Below are positions 32,759 through 44,601 of a stretch of DNA of 64,000 nt, in pieces. The DNA comes from Prosopocoilus inquinatus (lineage: Eukaryota; Arthropoda; Insecta; Coleoptera; Lucanidae), in assembly GCA_036172665.1 (NCBI GenBank), contig CM069875.1, forward strand, positions 10,806,001-10,870,000, read 5' to 3'. The notes beneath the pieces were generated by a model. The model did no database searches. It saw only the letters and a list, made by a program, of their open reading frames with translations, and was not told the origin of the DNA. Position 1 is the first letter of the stretch; each line of letters starts with the position of its first letter. The translations under genes and the position numbers were made by a program.

Positions 32759-35027
32759 CCGGCTGTTTCAAATTGAGTGTGCACTGAAGGGATCTCCTAA
32801 ACCGTAAGATATACAAATTCGGTTAAATGGAAGAAAAGTTGCACGAATCAATCAATGCCTTATTCGTATCCGTTAACAGAATGATTTTATTTTTATTTCT
32901 TCTTAAGATATTAATTAAAATGTAAGAAAGTCGATTCTCTTTTTTCCTCTATATCTCTTTTATTATAAATAATTTTGAAATTCTGATGTAATTTTCTACG
33001 GGCACTTTTTGATTCTGCTTCAAATAGGGGTGGCAGAATTGAAGTAGAACGTTTCGTCTTTCCTCGACCATCATCAGTTCCTATTTTTTTAATACAACGT
33101 ATATCTGTTTAGTATTCTGTTCGATAGCATTTTTTCTCCTGGTTGTAATGATATATCACACTTAATAGTTGATATTAATCTGAAACTTAAATAATACAGA
33201 TGAATTATATGAAAATTTTATTTAATACACAATTTAAAATTTTTATTCATTTTCTTAGCTGCAGTGTAAATTACAATAAATTATTTCCTATTTTTCTGTA
33301 TTGCTAATGTAATAATGCACTGCACTTACGAAAATTAATTGTTACCGCCAAATACCTTGTGATTCTGGTATAACGTGCCAGACTGGTATCTCAGTTTTAG
33401 TAAAGGAAGGAAACAGCCTAATTTTGTAATTTTGGCTTACGTCGTTGGTTTAAAAGAAAAACTGAATACTAATTGAACCGATGAGTGCATAATGGTGTTC
33501 AGTCCAAATTTACTATGTAGAGAAAACAACAAATTAATTTCTCTAGATTTTGATTAAGTAATTATTGGCTTCAGGAGGCATTAGACATCCTTATCTGAAA
33601 GAATTTTACGCCAATAAGTCACTTAACATAAATATCTAGAAAGTTATTTGTTGTTTTATCAACACAGTAAATTTGGACTGAACACCATTACGCACTCATC
33701 GATTCAATTATACTAAAAATGTTTGGATATCACTGAATAGTTCCTTCTACAACGACAAGACAAAGACAAAGAAACGAATATTTTTGTGACAAATTTGAAA
33801 GATAGTTTCTATAAAAATGTATATTTTTTTTAATTTCTTTAATACTCAGCGGCCCTCAACATTTTACTATCTTTAGTTTTCTTTTTAAACATGGTTGGAT
33901 CCAAAAATCGTACTAAACTTTGTTTTGACGAGGTGAATTACCAGCCGGAGTTTGGCACGTTATATTGCACCATGCAAAATTTAAACAGGATAAAGGGAGT
34001 TTTGGATTTTGAAAATTGAAACAGTTACTAACGTTGCGATAAATAATAAGAGGGAACTAAGAAGGCAAAAATTTAATTCTTGCAAAAATGTTTCGCGAAT
34101 TCATATTCGACACGCTAAACAACACATAGGATTAAGAACGAATGTATGTCTTGGTGGAGGACATCTCAAGGATTTATTTCAATTTATTAATTTCACTTTA
34201 TTTATTTCACAAATTCATTTTTCTGTGAATCTTGTTCAAGTCATAGTTTATTTTGTTCTGGTAATTTAATACTCCTAGATTTATACAGCTGTTTATTTGT
34301 TTGTGTTACCCATCTAACATAATTTAATTAATATTTATTAATTCTTCCCCTTCCGACAATTGAACGTTCTTTGTTTGTTATTTTTTAATACTTAACAAAT
34401 AAAAAAATAATAGTTGTGAATAACTTATTAAGTAAATCATGACGAAATCTATTAGTCTTTTTATCATATTTTAACCTTACTTGAAAAAAAAGGTATTAAG
34501 TAAAGAAAAAATACTATGCAATAGAATAATAAAAAGACAAGAAAATGAACCAAAAGTTTGAAATTATGTATTAAATAAAATATTCATATAAAAATCTGAA
34601 TTATTTAAACTTCAAATTAATATCAACTATTAAGTGTGATATATCATTACAATCAGGAGAAAAAATGCTATCGAACAGAATACTAAAAAGATACACATTG
34701 TATTTATTGGAACTGATGATGGTCGAGGAAAGACGAAACATTCTACTTCAATTCTGCCACCCCTGTTTGAAGTAGAATCAAAAAGTGCCTGTAGAGAATT
34801 ACATCAGAATTTCAAAATTATTTATAATAAAAGAGATATAGAGGAAAAAAGAAAATCGACTTTTTTACATTTTAATTAATATCTTAAGAAGAAATAAAAA
34901 TAAAATCATTCTGTTAGTGGATACGAATAAGGCATTGATTCGTGCAACTTTTCTTCCATTTAACCGAATTTGTTTCTCTTACAGTTTATGAGATCTCTTC
35001 AGTGCACACTCAATTTGAAACAGCCGG
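32759..35027. mobile_element. Complete foldback element with about 450-bp arms
   Basis: Ends CCGGCTGTTTCAAATTGAGT on the left and its inverse CAATTTGAAACAGCCGG on the right. TATA is on both sides (32755-32758 and 35028-35031). The arms remain paired to about 33190 and 34610, including CTCGACCATCATCAGTTCC and AGAATTGAAGTAGAACG against their inverses. The central kilobase is unique except for a second, smaller inverted repeat. No transposase is present. Confidence 0.9.
33474..33708. repeat. Inner inverted repeat within the foldback element
   Basis: Arms about 33474-33545 and 33632-33708. GATGAGTGCATAATGGTG and TTCAGTCCAAATTTACT pair with AGTAAATTTGGACTGAACAC and CATTACGCACTCATCG. It is probably a second MITE nested in the centre of the larger element. 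Confidence 0.8.
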
Positions 35028-35031
35028 TATA

Positions 35032-35939
35032 CATTGCCATAGATTTCAAAACTTTACAGTGTGAAGTTAGCAAATAAGGCAAATAATTGAGATTATTGAT
35101 TATAATCATTATAGATAATGTTGCCAGACATCGTTTTTTTTTTACGGGACGTCCTGTATTTTCGACTCCGGACAGAGCTTGCCCCGTATTTCTCCTGTTA
35201 TAGTTATTTAGATCTACGTATAGTAAACCTATTTTAATTTGGTTCTTACAGTAATAATAATTGTTTTATTTAATGGGAAACCGTCCAGTTGTAACGAGTT
35301 TTCAATTGGAAAGTTCATCAAATTGGTGTTAGAGCGAGAAAGAGACAACTTCCTATACCAATTGACGTTTAACGGATGACAGTTGCCAAACAGATTTTTA
35401 TGATGTTATTAGTGTTTTTGTTCGCTGTATTAATGCGCATCTTCATCTTGAAGATGAGCATCTTCATCTCGTATCAATTAGTGAAGTTAAATCTAGATGC
35501 AAATTCTCCGAGTGCACATGTGGTACAAATTAGTGCATCAAACCAAAGTGCTGAACGTAAATGACATTTCGCGTTATCTAATTTATGACTTGGTTCACAA
35601 TATTATGAAAAATTTAATTTTTTTATATGAAATTTTCTTTCGTTCCGGATAAAAAACTAAAATCCCGTTTTTTTAGCAATTTTGTCAATTGTCCCTTACT
35701 TGCAAAAAAATCCTACAACCCTAATTATAAGCCAACTCTTCCAACTCAAAACAAACCTTTTTAACATTTCACAAACTCTGCACCTTCGAGACAACTAATA
35801 TTGATCTGTATGAGAAATGTCGAACGTGCAAGGACTCGGATAAAGAAGTCTCATTAAGGAGAAGGTGAACCGGAGGGCATCCATAGAATTCAATATTTCA
35901 CCAATTAATAAAACATAACTGCTTCTAATTATCACGTTC
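35032..35939. other. No gene seen
   Basis: Unique AT-rich sequence. The 62-codon frame 35376-35564 begins with a hydrophobic stretch (MLLVFLFAVLMRIFI) and contains a short repeat of ATCTTCATC. It is too weak to call a gene. Confidence 0.35.
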
Positions 35940-36245
35940 GTTCCAAAGAAAATAGATTCTGAAATAGTAGTTTGGCGTGTGCTAGTAAATTACTTGATTG
36001 AAATGCAAACATCCTAACGAGGGAAACGCGCGTAGAAATTCGGCAATTCAATATTAGTTGGACGCCAAAGCGTAAATTTGCTTTGGCCCGCGTCTAAATT
36101 TTGGGTCTTTCCGTTTATTTACGCGTCGACGATTTTTTAATGATGCGCGCTTTATAAAGTACAACTGACGAAAATATTTCGCAGCGTCAGATATTAATAG
36201 TTCCAGCATTAAAAACCATGTGTGGACGATTTTAATAAATATTTA
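35940..36245. promoter_or_regulatory. CpG-richer island, candidate conserved non-coding element
   Basis: Unique sequence with GAAACGCGCGTAG, TTGGCCCGCGTC, TACGCGTCGACG and GATGCGCGCTTTATAAAG. It is sharply different from the AT-rich flanks and non-coding in all frames. A role is inferred only from composition. Confidence 0.3.
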
Positions 36246-36479
36246 CTCTTTCGACAAACTTCTAGCAAGTATAATTTTCTTTTAAGTAGAAATGTGGACA
36301 CAAGAAATGGCGAAAAATGAATTCTTTAAATTTATAATGACCCTAAAATAATTAGTAGATATAGAAGCTTTAATAATATTAATGAAGTATATTTTTCATT
36401 AACTCAGGTATATTCAATCGAAAAAAAAAAACAATAGCATGCTTTGAAATGACAATGAAAGTATGTCTTAATCCATATA

Positions 36480-37807
36480 TGGGTGTCTCGCGTTACGTGT
36501 TCACCCTTCTAAAATCTTTATTTTTTGATCGATTTACATGAAATATGGAGACAATAAATTAAACAAAAAACGGAATTTTCAACATACCGTCAGCCGTCGT
36601 AGGACTTCCGATTTTGCCGGAAGTGTTATCAACTTTCTTATTTTAAATGGAAAATCCTATATATTTTAACTCATATCTGATCTACGTGTCATTACGAGTC
36701 CGAATACGAATCAGTTGGTAATTTTGGTTTCCAATTTTTTTTTATTTTTCAATCTAGAAAGATATGAATCGCATTTTTTCGATCTAATGCAATCAGGTGT
36801 TTCGAGAAAATCACTCCCTTGATTGTATTTTGATTTGTAACATTTTTATAGCGTTTTCATTAGGTCGTAACTCAGTTTTTTAATAGAACCTCATGTGCTT
36901 CTTAGCTTAGTTCAACAGAACATTTTTTTCTGAGTATGCTGACATCAAACACGTCATATTTTCTTTGAAAGTTATTTGAAATAAAGGGAGTGTAAAACTT
37001 CGATAAAATATGCTCTATTTTAAATTACATTCAAAGGGAATATGAAGAGTATATAGTATCAGCGTATTCAGAAAAAATTGTTCTATTGAACTAAGCTAAG
37101 AAACACATGAGCTTCTTACCAAATTTCAGCCAGTATAAAATACTGTCAAAAAAGTCCAGTAACTCTGACTATTGGAACCGCATCTCTCGGATATCTCCTA
37201 TTGCTGACGTTTCGTTCTCCATTGCAGAAGAACTTCCTCAGGGCTGCTGCTGCTGATGGTGGTGGCAATGCTGCTGTTGGTGGTCGTGCTGCTGCTTCTT
37301 GTAAGTCATTGCTGCTCAGCAGCAAGATCACCCGGTTCCAACCGGAAGCCAAAAATTCAACCACATGCGGTTATATTAAAAAAAGTGAGTTACGACTTAA
37401 TGAAAGTTTCAAATGGTATAAAAATGTTAAAAATCAAAATACAATCAAGGGAGTGATTTTCTCGAAACATTTGATTGCAATCGATCGAAAATGCGATTCG
37501 TAGCTTTATAAGTAGATTGAGAAATAAAAAAGTTTTTGTTTCCTTTGTCATGGAAACAAAAATTACCCATTGATACATATTCGGACTCGTAATGATTCGT
37601 AGATTTGTAATATGCAAAAACATATAGGGTGTTCCATTTAAAATAAGATATAATAAGAAAGTTGATATCACTTCTGGAGAAACCGAATATCCTATGACGC
37701 TCAGCAGTATGTCCATATTTTTTTTAATTTATTGTTTCCAAATTTCATGTAAATCGATTCATAAATAAAGATTCTAGAAGGGTGAACACATGGGGAAGGA
37801 CACCAGG
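36480..37807. mobile_element. Foldback element with TATA flanks
   Basis: The left end TGGGTGTCTCGCGTTACG and the right end (reversed CCTGGTGTCCTTCCCC) are followed on both sides by TGTTCACCCTTCTA-type sequence. TATA stands outside each end. Paired inner phrases include GGTAATTTTGGTTTCC against its inverse, and GGAAGTG...TCAACTTTCTTATTT. The centre (about 37190-37350) is GC-richer with GCTGCTGCTGCTGATGGTGG-type repeats. That explains the overlapping low-complexity frames there, which are not genes. Confidence 0.8.
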
Positions 37808-37827
37808 TATACTCTTAATTTATTTTT

Positions 37828-38937
37828 CCAACACCTATTTATTATGAAGTCATAATAATGCCGATTTTGAATACATACCGGGTGGAAAGTTTCAAACCCG
37901 AACATAGCAAACTTGCATGGAGAACTAAGTTTCTGTAAATTACTGCTCGCCATTTAAAGATACAAAAATGGTAATGGTATGAAAGGAAAGAGAAAATTAA
38001 GGCCAATATTATCGTGTTAAAATTATTTATATTGCAGTAAAACTTTTGAAATGTAAATTAAATTTTCAAATTTCAAATGAAAAATGTAGTCGCCTTAGTA
38101 TGTCAGTTTTGAAGTTTGCAACTCAATAACCAGAATTTTCTGGCTTCTGATTCAAAACAATTCAAAATAAAAGTTCATTCATCCGTAAAACATACTGATG
38201 ATTTATTTATTTGCTCTCATTGCTTCACAAAATACATTCCTACTTTCTCGTTAATTTTGAAAAAAAAAAATGATGGCAACTGAATTTGTGGAATTCATGT
38301 GGGATTTGTGTAAATATTCTTTACAGTTTTATGTTATATTGTATTCTTGAACAGTGTATAGTCGTGTGAAACTTATTTAATTCTTGTACAATTGAAATTT
38401 AAAACTAATTTAGTATCGAGTTTAACTTGAATGATTGATAGAAACAACAATATTTTTGTATGCTAAGATGCAGAATAAAGTTATTCTAATAAAGAAACAA
38501 TCGTTGTAACTTAAACGATAAGAGTACCTGTTATTTAGCTCGTCTAATTATTCATAATCATAATATTTTTTGACTGACGTATAAATTATTTTCCGTTAAC
38601 TGAAAAGAACTGACAGTTTTAAATCTGACACAGGCGACTAAATTTTTCATTTAAATTTGAAAATTAAATTTTCATTCTGAATGTATTAATATTTAGGAAT
38701 AATTTTAACACGATAATATTGGCCTTAATTTTCTCTTTCCTTTCACACCATTACCATTTTTGTACCTTTAAATGACGAGCAGTAATCTAAAGAAACGTCG
38801 TTTTCAATGCAAGTTTGCTATGTTCGGGTTTGAAACTTTCCACCCGGTATATTATGAGGTCTGTAGAATTATGAACCCATAATTAAACTTATATTCAAAA
38901 TCGGCATCATTATGGCTTCATAATAAACAGGTGTTGG
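37828..38937. mobile_element. Outer foldback element carrying a nested element
   Basis: The outer termini CCAACACCTATTTATTATGA and the inverse TAATAAACAGGTGTTGG are followed by paired CCGATTTTGAATA and TATTCAAAATCGG. The element at 37878-38847 lies between them. Confidence 0.7.
37878..38847. mobile_element. 970-bp foldback element, about 250-bp arms
   Basis: Ends CCGGGTGGAAAGTTTCAAAC at both termini (inverted), with TA on each side. Arms stay paired through GAACATAGCAAACTTGCAT, AATGGTAATGGTATGAAAGG and GCCAATATTATCGTGTTAAA. The centre is unique and AT-rich. Non-coding. Confidence 0.9.
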
Positions 38938-39904
38938 ATAAAACTATGTATTACACTCGTGTCTTAACAGCAAATAAGTCACTCAAGAAAAATTAGCCCA
39001 CCCGAGCAAGCTCTCGTGGCCAAACATTCCTTTCGTCACTTATTTGCCTGATAAGACACTTGTACAATAAATAGCTATTTATTTACAGCTATTACTGGAT
39101 GCAGAAAATGTTCACTTGTGTGCACCACGATGACTCAAGCTTAAACACGAAAGTCTCTAGTTAACAAAGCGCGTTTAGTACTGAAAAGAACAGATTGCCA
39201 GATAGAAAATTTAACGTGAAAACTTGTAAAGATGAATAATTAATTGGATACTTAGGTTGCGTTCAACAAATGTCATTTAGAATTTGGACAATCTAGTTAA
39301 GACACACGTTAATTTTCCGTAGATTACTGTGACTTTTTAATTCGCTTTAAATTTTTTTAATATTTAAATGTATACAAAATGTTTGTGAACATACGGCCAA
39401 ATTTCAACAGAGTATTGGGAGAGCTCACAACGTCAAGAGAGTTCCAATGAACATGTGCAGATTTTCACAAAATTCCGAGGAAATACGAAATTAATTCTTG
39501 AAATAATACACTACAAATTTTCAACAAAATTTGTGCAGTGCAGTTTACATTATGCACAACTCAAAAACATGTTTAAACATACGTAGTGTTTCTTTATTAA
39601 ATTATAGGTTAAATTTTTATTTTTTTGATCGGAACGCTACACGTATTACGAATATTTGATGTAACTACATATTGAGTACGTATACACGAGAGCTAACTAC
39701 AGTACCTTACTTATAACTGCGAACGTTAGAATTGCGGTTGTTTAAATACGTGTATACGGATTCAGTTAAATAAAAGCTCCAAAAATTCATTATTTTTATT
39801 TTAGGACCGGTCGCAAGATATCAAGGCATTTTTTTCCATTACTATAAAAACCTTAATTTCCCAAGGATACCGTGTATTGATGCAACAATAACAAGTGTTT
39901 ACAA
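38938..39904. other. No gene seen
   Basis: AT-rich unique sequence, with no supported features. Confidence 0.4.
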
Positions 39905-40155
39905 TCATATGTACAGGGTTTTTTTTTTATATTTTGCACCCTATCTAGAGGGTTTATTCTAGGAGATGGAGAAAAACTTTAAATGCAAAAGTTGTAGAGT
40001 TTTATGCCTATTATCTTTTAGAGTTATCAGAAGTAACAAAAGCGCATCGTAAATTGGAAGAAAGAATACAGTTTGTATTTTTTTTTTTAATAAAACGCCT
40101 TTTATATTGTATCATATTTTCCTGATTTCAAAAATATATAATATGTTGACATTTG
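39905..40155. repeat. Uninterrupted copy of the repeat split at 12.46-13.58 kb
   Basis: TATTTTGCACCCTATCTAGAG, TTTTAGAGTTATCAGAAG and ACAAAAGCGCATCG follow one another without the 1.1-kb insertion found at 12461-13579. It is therefore the empty-site version. The end carries the AATAAAACGCC...TATATT motif. Confidence 0.8.
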
Positions 40156-40540
40156 GAGGGGTCGTTCGTGATATAATTAAGTTTAAAATATCAGCCTAAT
40201 GACGTTTAAAAAATCAAGACGGCCTGGAAAGGTGCTTACAATTACAGAAGTTCTAAATGGCTGTTTTAGTTAGCAAAAAACAATAGAAATTCGATTACCG
40301 GATATCCAACACAATGGATTAAAAATAAAAAGCAAAATTCCAGGCCGCCTTAATATTTTAAACATTAATTCTGCACTCGCTCAACCCAAATAGTGCGCCC
40401 ACCTTCACTCCTAACGGTACCAAACTTTAGCCTTCTAGTCTCATTTCTCTTTCTTATATATGTTTAATGCTGTGAAATGTTATTTCCAGAAAAGCACTCC
40501 ACATACAGCACAGATAACCTTATTAACATCCAAGCTAGTG

Positions 40541-42316
40541 ATGCGCCGATTCGGTTATTTTAAGAATCGAGTACTCGTTAAAAAAAATCGAGTCTGAACT
40601 AGAGTCTGAGACACGAGTCCAGTGTTCGAATCTACTGCTCAAGTCCAATACTCAAGTCTAATACAGAACTCCAGTAAAGAGACGAGATGCATATTTTGAC
40701 AACCGAATCACTCATGTGCAAGGAAATTCTAGCACAACTTAAAATCGAATCTTAGACCGGCTACACATTAAAGGCAGCACAGACCAAGAACATTGTATCA
40801 CATTTAGAATAAACGCAATCCCACACATTCACACATAAAAATGTTTGGGATTAGTTGTAATCTGCCTAATATGTTAAATATAAATAAAGTTTTGCCTGAA
40901 AAGTTGTTAATCCTTATCTAATTTGGCGTTATTGTTGTCTGTTCCCGACCAAATTGTATCTAAAAATGGTTACTCCAACAAGGATAAGCTCTACTCCTAC
41001 TTTTACATGGTAAACATCCTAAGTCCGTTTTTTTAACTCCACAAACACTAAGAAAGTGTTCCCTGGCGTCCAAAAGTGTTAGAAATTAACTACAGATTTT
41101 TATCTGTGTTGCAGGCAGGAAAAAGTCCTGCTTGCTATACCTATATATTTTAACTCGTTGTGAATGTCTACTAATATTTCTTCGCTATCTTTGATCTGTA
41201 TTTTAGGATTCTTAGAAATTCATTTTTCAAAATGTATAAAAAAATTCTGTTAAAATTTTCAAGAACCAAACCAAATATAAACTTCCTGGTTGTTTAGCTA
41301 AGAAGCACTCGATTCTTATTTAATGTTTTAATCGAAGTTTCACGAGTCTACCGAAAATCAACTCGATACTTATATCAATCGGTATTCGTTACTAAAATTG
41401 CAGTATTCGATTTGACTTCAAACTACACCATTTCCAGCTGTAATTCAGAAGATATCAACTATATTTCGGAAATTTTCAAATGTAATTTAGAATTGTTAAT
41501 TTAATTTCAGAATATGTTATTTAAAATTCAGATTAATCAAATCAGTTTCAGATTGCATCACTTGTAATTCAGATTTATCAATTTAATTTCAGAATTCATT
41601 AGTTGTAATTCAGATTAATCAGTTTAATTTCACAATATATTAAATGTAATTCAGAAAGCATGAATTTTAGACTATGCGTTTTTTATCTACTTTAATCATA
41701 AATCAGAATTATACAATTCTTTGGGATAAAGAATGGGAATAAGTTTTTTATTTCTGATGGTACAGTTGTTTGACGGAATTTAAAATCATTCATATTTCAA
41801 TTAGAAGTTACGGGTTCTTAATTACAATTGATGCAATCTCAAATTCATTTAGTATATTCTGAAATTAAATTGAGTAATCTGAATAACATTTGACGAATTC
41901 TGAAACTAAATTGGTAAATCTGAATGCAAATGATATATTCTGAAACTAAATTGATAAATCTAAATTATATGTGACATTCTGAAATGAAATTAACAAATCT
42001 GAATAGCAATCCACGAATTCTTAATTACAGTTGTAAAAGGTGTAGAGTCCATTTGGAAGAGTTCTCGACTTGATTAAGTATTGCTAAGGATCGAATTTCA
42101 CGAGTCCACTATTTAACTCATCGCGGCACTTTATAAACACTCGAGTAAGAAAATAATCGGTTCCGGTGTTCGAGTAAAAAAATATTCGATTCCGGTACTT
42201 GAATAACAGAATGCCCAATTCTAGTACTGGAGTAAGAAAACACTAGATTCCGGAACACGAGTAAGAAAATATTCGATTCCAGTACTCGCGTTTCAAAAGT
42301 TCAGTACTCGAATTAC
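40541..42316. mobile_element. Foldback element with repeat-built arms
   Basis: The outer parts contain repeated units of about 28-31 bp built on CGAGTAAGAAAATATTCGATT (five imperfect copies at 42125-42290; inverted relatives at 40560-40680). The core is a large inverted repeat, about 41290-41650 against 41800-42160. Each arm itself contains direct repeats of ATTCAGATTAATCAGTTTAA (or the inverse, ATTAAATTGATAAATCTGAA). Tandem repeats inside inverted arms recall Drosophila FB elements. No coding region. Confidence 0.7.
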
Positions 42317-42990
42317 TGTCACCAGGTGACGCCTTCCTGGTATGCTCTATGCTTAACGTATAGGTCACTTGAGCTAAAGTCCCTAGATGTATCAAAGTAT
42401 TTTTAGAGAAATAAAATTTTGTAGCTCTTTTTCGACATCCACAGTCCTTGACGTCCTCCGCATTCGATTAGTTTGATTATTTTGGAATACCTGTGAATGT
42501 GACATTTTCCTAAAGATTAATTTCAGTTCGTAGTAATTGATTTGTGCATTCAGATAAGTTCAAAAATGCAAGAAATCGTGAAGCGCACGTTTCAGTTAGA
42601 TAGATGTTCATAAATCTTTTGCGTTTAAGACACAATTATGCTTGAAACTCAAATTTTAGAGCTAACGGTAAATTGTCGGACAACTGTCACGAAATGTCAC
42701 TGCGCCATATTGATTCCTTTCCGATAGTTCTTACTCTAACTCATGGTCTTTATCAATTGTTCTCTCTCTAACTCATTGTCCTTACCATTTGCGGTACTTT
42801 GATAGATCTAGGGACTTTAACTTGAACTCGTGACATCACTCAGACTCACTATTTAGTCCTGATAGTATGATTTTGAGGGGCCATCATGTGCACATGCTCG
42901 GTAACGCCCCTCACGTCACCGTGACCTCACTCTTAACCCCGGGGAAGTCGCTCATTTATATCACGCAAAAAATAATCGAAGCTAATTCTC
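42317..42990. other. No gene seen
   Basis: Less AT-rich unique sequence upstream of the four-TM gene. A CpG-containing stretch at 42880-42960 could hold regulatory DNA but shows no specific element. Confidence 0.35.
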
Positions 42991-42993
42991 TAA

Positions 42994-43112
42994 GGCCCGG
43001 TTTTTCAATCACAGGTTAACCTTAACTATCGATTTATTTCCATGGTAACAAGTACGAAGACAATGGCAATAAACTGAAGGTTAAAGTTAAGTTGTGATTG
43101 AAAAACCGGCCC
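42994..43112. mobile_element. 119-bp MITE with TAA target duplication
   Basis: Termini GGCCCGGTTTTTCAATCACA and GGGCCGGTTTTTCAATCACA (reversed). TAA flanks each end (42991-42993 and 43113-43115). Nearly the whole element folds into a hairpin. PIF/Harbinger-like. It lies about 240 bp upstream of the splice acceptor of the four-TM gene. Confidence 0.85.
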
Positions 43113-43355
43113 TAAATGTCATTTCCTTACCTACAATTCATAACTTACATCTACAGCGTACTGCATTTCTTATCCTTCCTTTATCTCTTCTCAAGAGTTA
43201 CTGGTATAACGCTGCGACCCTAAATTTTTCAGGTTCTGGAAAATTTCAATATAACGTTTTTCTAAATATAATTTTTTTTTCTTAATATTAAAAAAAAAGA
43301 TTCTTTGACTTTTGAATTTTCAATATTTATTAAAATATTTTTATATTTATTTCAG

Positions 43356-44115
43356 ATAACTAGCGACCTTGATCATGACGCTTGTTAAAACATTCTGTTG
43401 CTGTTGCTCCCTAAGATCCGGAGCAATTTTCGCAGCGATAGCAGGAAGCGTATGTATAAACAAAATGTGTATATAAAAAAATGACATCGATTAAACAATT
43501 TTTTACAGGTTTTAGCCATAATCGGCATCATTTTAATGTTTACAATGGATGTCGACATTAGAACAATTATTCTAGATGACCTCCTGCCAAAATGGGCAGG
43601 TAAATCTAGGTTTTTAGTCTTAAAATTCATTCCTCATATATTTTTTTTTCAGTTAAACTCATACTGGTTATAAATTTTGCCATGACTATATTCATATCTA
43701 TGTTGCTTCTAGCAGGCACACTGAAGGTAACAGAATTTATACAATACATAGTTTTATTTTAGATAAACCTGCGTAACTTATTTTACTTTTGCAGCGCCAT
43801 ATGTATCTTATGCTCCCATGGGTACTACTAGCGTTATTGCTAGCCCTTGGATTATTAATCTCGGTTATTTACACTGCCTATAACTTCTTCTCTGAGGGGG
43901 ATAACACCAGCGGAATAATATGGATAGTTGTCGGGCTTCTTGCGTTTGGTAAGTATCCTACTCATTTAAACTCAAGAATTTTATCTCGATTTTTTTTTGT
44001 TTCAGTGATATATGTTTATGTTTGGATCGTGGTCTACAGTTTCTTCCAAGTAGTCAGAGAAGAACACGATAGGAGATCGCAGTACTCCAAGGCACCATTT
44101 AGAAGACACTATTAA
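43356..44115 (+). CDS. Four-transmembrane protein, DUF4728/pasiflora-like, five coding exons
   Basis: Coding exons are 43375-43449, 43509-43599, 43653-43726, 43795-43948 and 44006-44115, joined by four short introns with GT-AG ends and T-rich acceptors. They give 167 residues. The 19 bases before the ATG follow an acceptor at 43354-43355, so an upstream 5' untranslated exon must exist. The protein has a short Cys-rich N-terminus (FCCCCSLRSG) and TM1 at about 16-40. A loop and TM2 at about 56-78, then TM3 at about 84-108, follow. Next are a loop with an NTS sequon at residue 117, TM4 at about 121-146 and a basic tail. Size, topology and the Cys-rich start fit the insect DUF4728 tetraspan family that includes the septate-junction proteins pasiflora 1 and 2. 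That match comes from memory of the family. The reading frame is clean. Confidence 0.85.
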
Positions 44116-44599
44116 ATCAATAGTCGATCGCTTATTGAAATTTTGTTATGCCTGCTGTAAATCGTCTTTAAGTGTTGTGTTAAACTGTTAACTTTGACAA
44201 TCGTTTATTGTACTGTTAAATATTTAATTTAATTTTATTATATGTTGCATCGTGTACATAATTTACTAAAATATTTTTATATAAACTGATGATAACTGAA
44301 AACTCATCGTTTCACTTTTAATGTTACGTTCTAAGTTTTAAAAAATCAAATTTATACCGTATGCTCCAAAGACAGATAGACATAGAAAGAAAAGTAAAAC
44401 TAAGTTACCTCAGTAATGCGATGTTATGATAACCAGATTTTACTTTTTGGAAGGCGGGACAATCCAACAGATGCACGTAAGTTTAACTACCCCTTGTCAT
44501 CTACCGGGAATCAAAATATTTGAAATGAACGTAAGAGTAAAGTAGCCTTATTTTTCAAGATAACCGAAAATACTACATATTTAAAAAAAAATTCAGAAT
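44116..44599. other. 3' flank of the four-TM gene
   Basis: AT-rich. It probably contains the 3' untranslated region, but no unambiguous AATAAA signal is seen before the Tc1 element. TATAAA-type sequence occurs at about 44279. Confidence 0.4.
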
Positions 44600-44601
44600 T
44601 A

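Noticed and set aside
35376..35564. Short frame with a hydrophobic N-terminus resembling a membrane peptide
   Set aside because: Hydrophobic stretches are frequent in AT-rich DNA, and no neighbours, splice sites or conservation support a gene.
37146..37503. Ala/Gly/Leu-rich frames on both strands
   Set aside because: Low-complexity GCTGCTG sequence in the centre of a foldback element.
40600..40660. tRNA-like GTTCGAATC phrase
   Set aside because: No cloverleaf could be built. It belongs to the GAGT/TCGA repeats of the foldback element.
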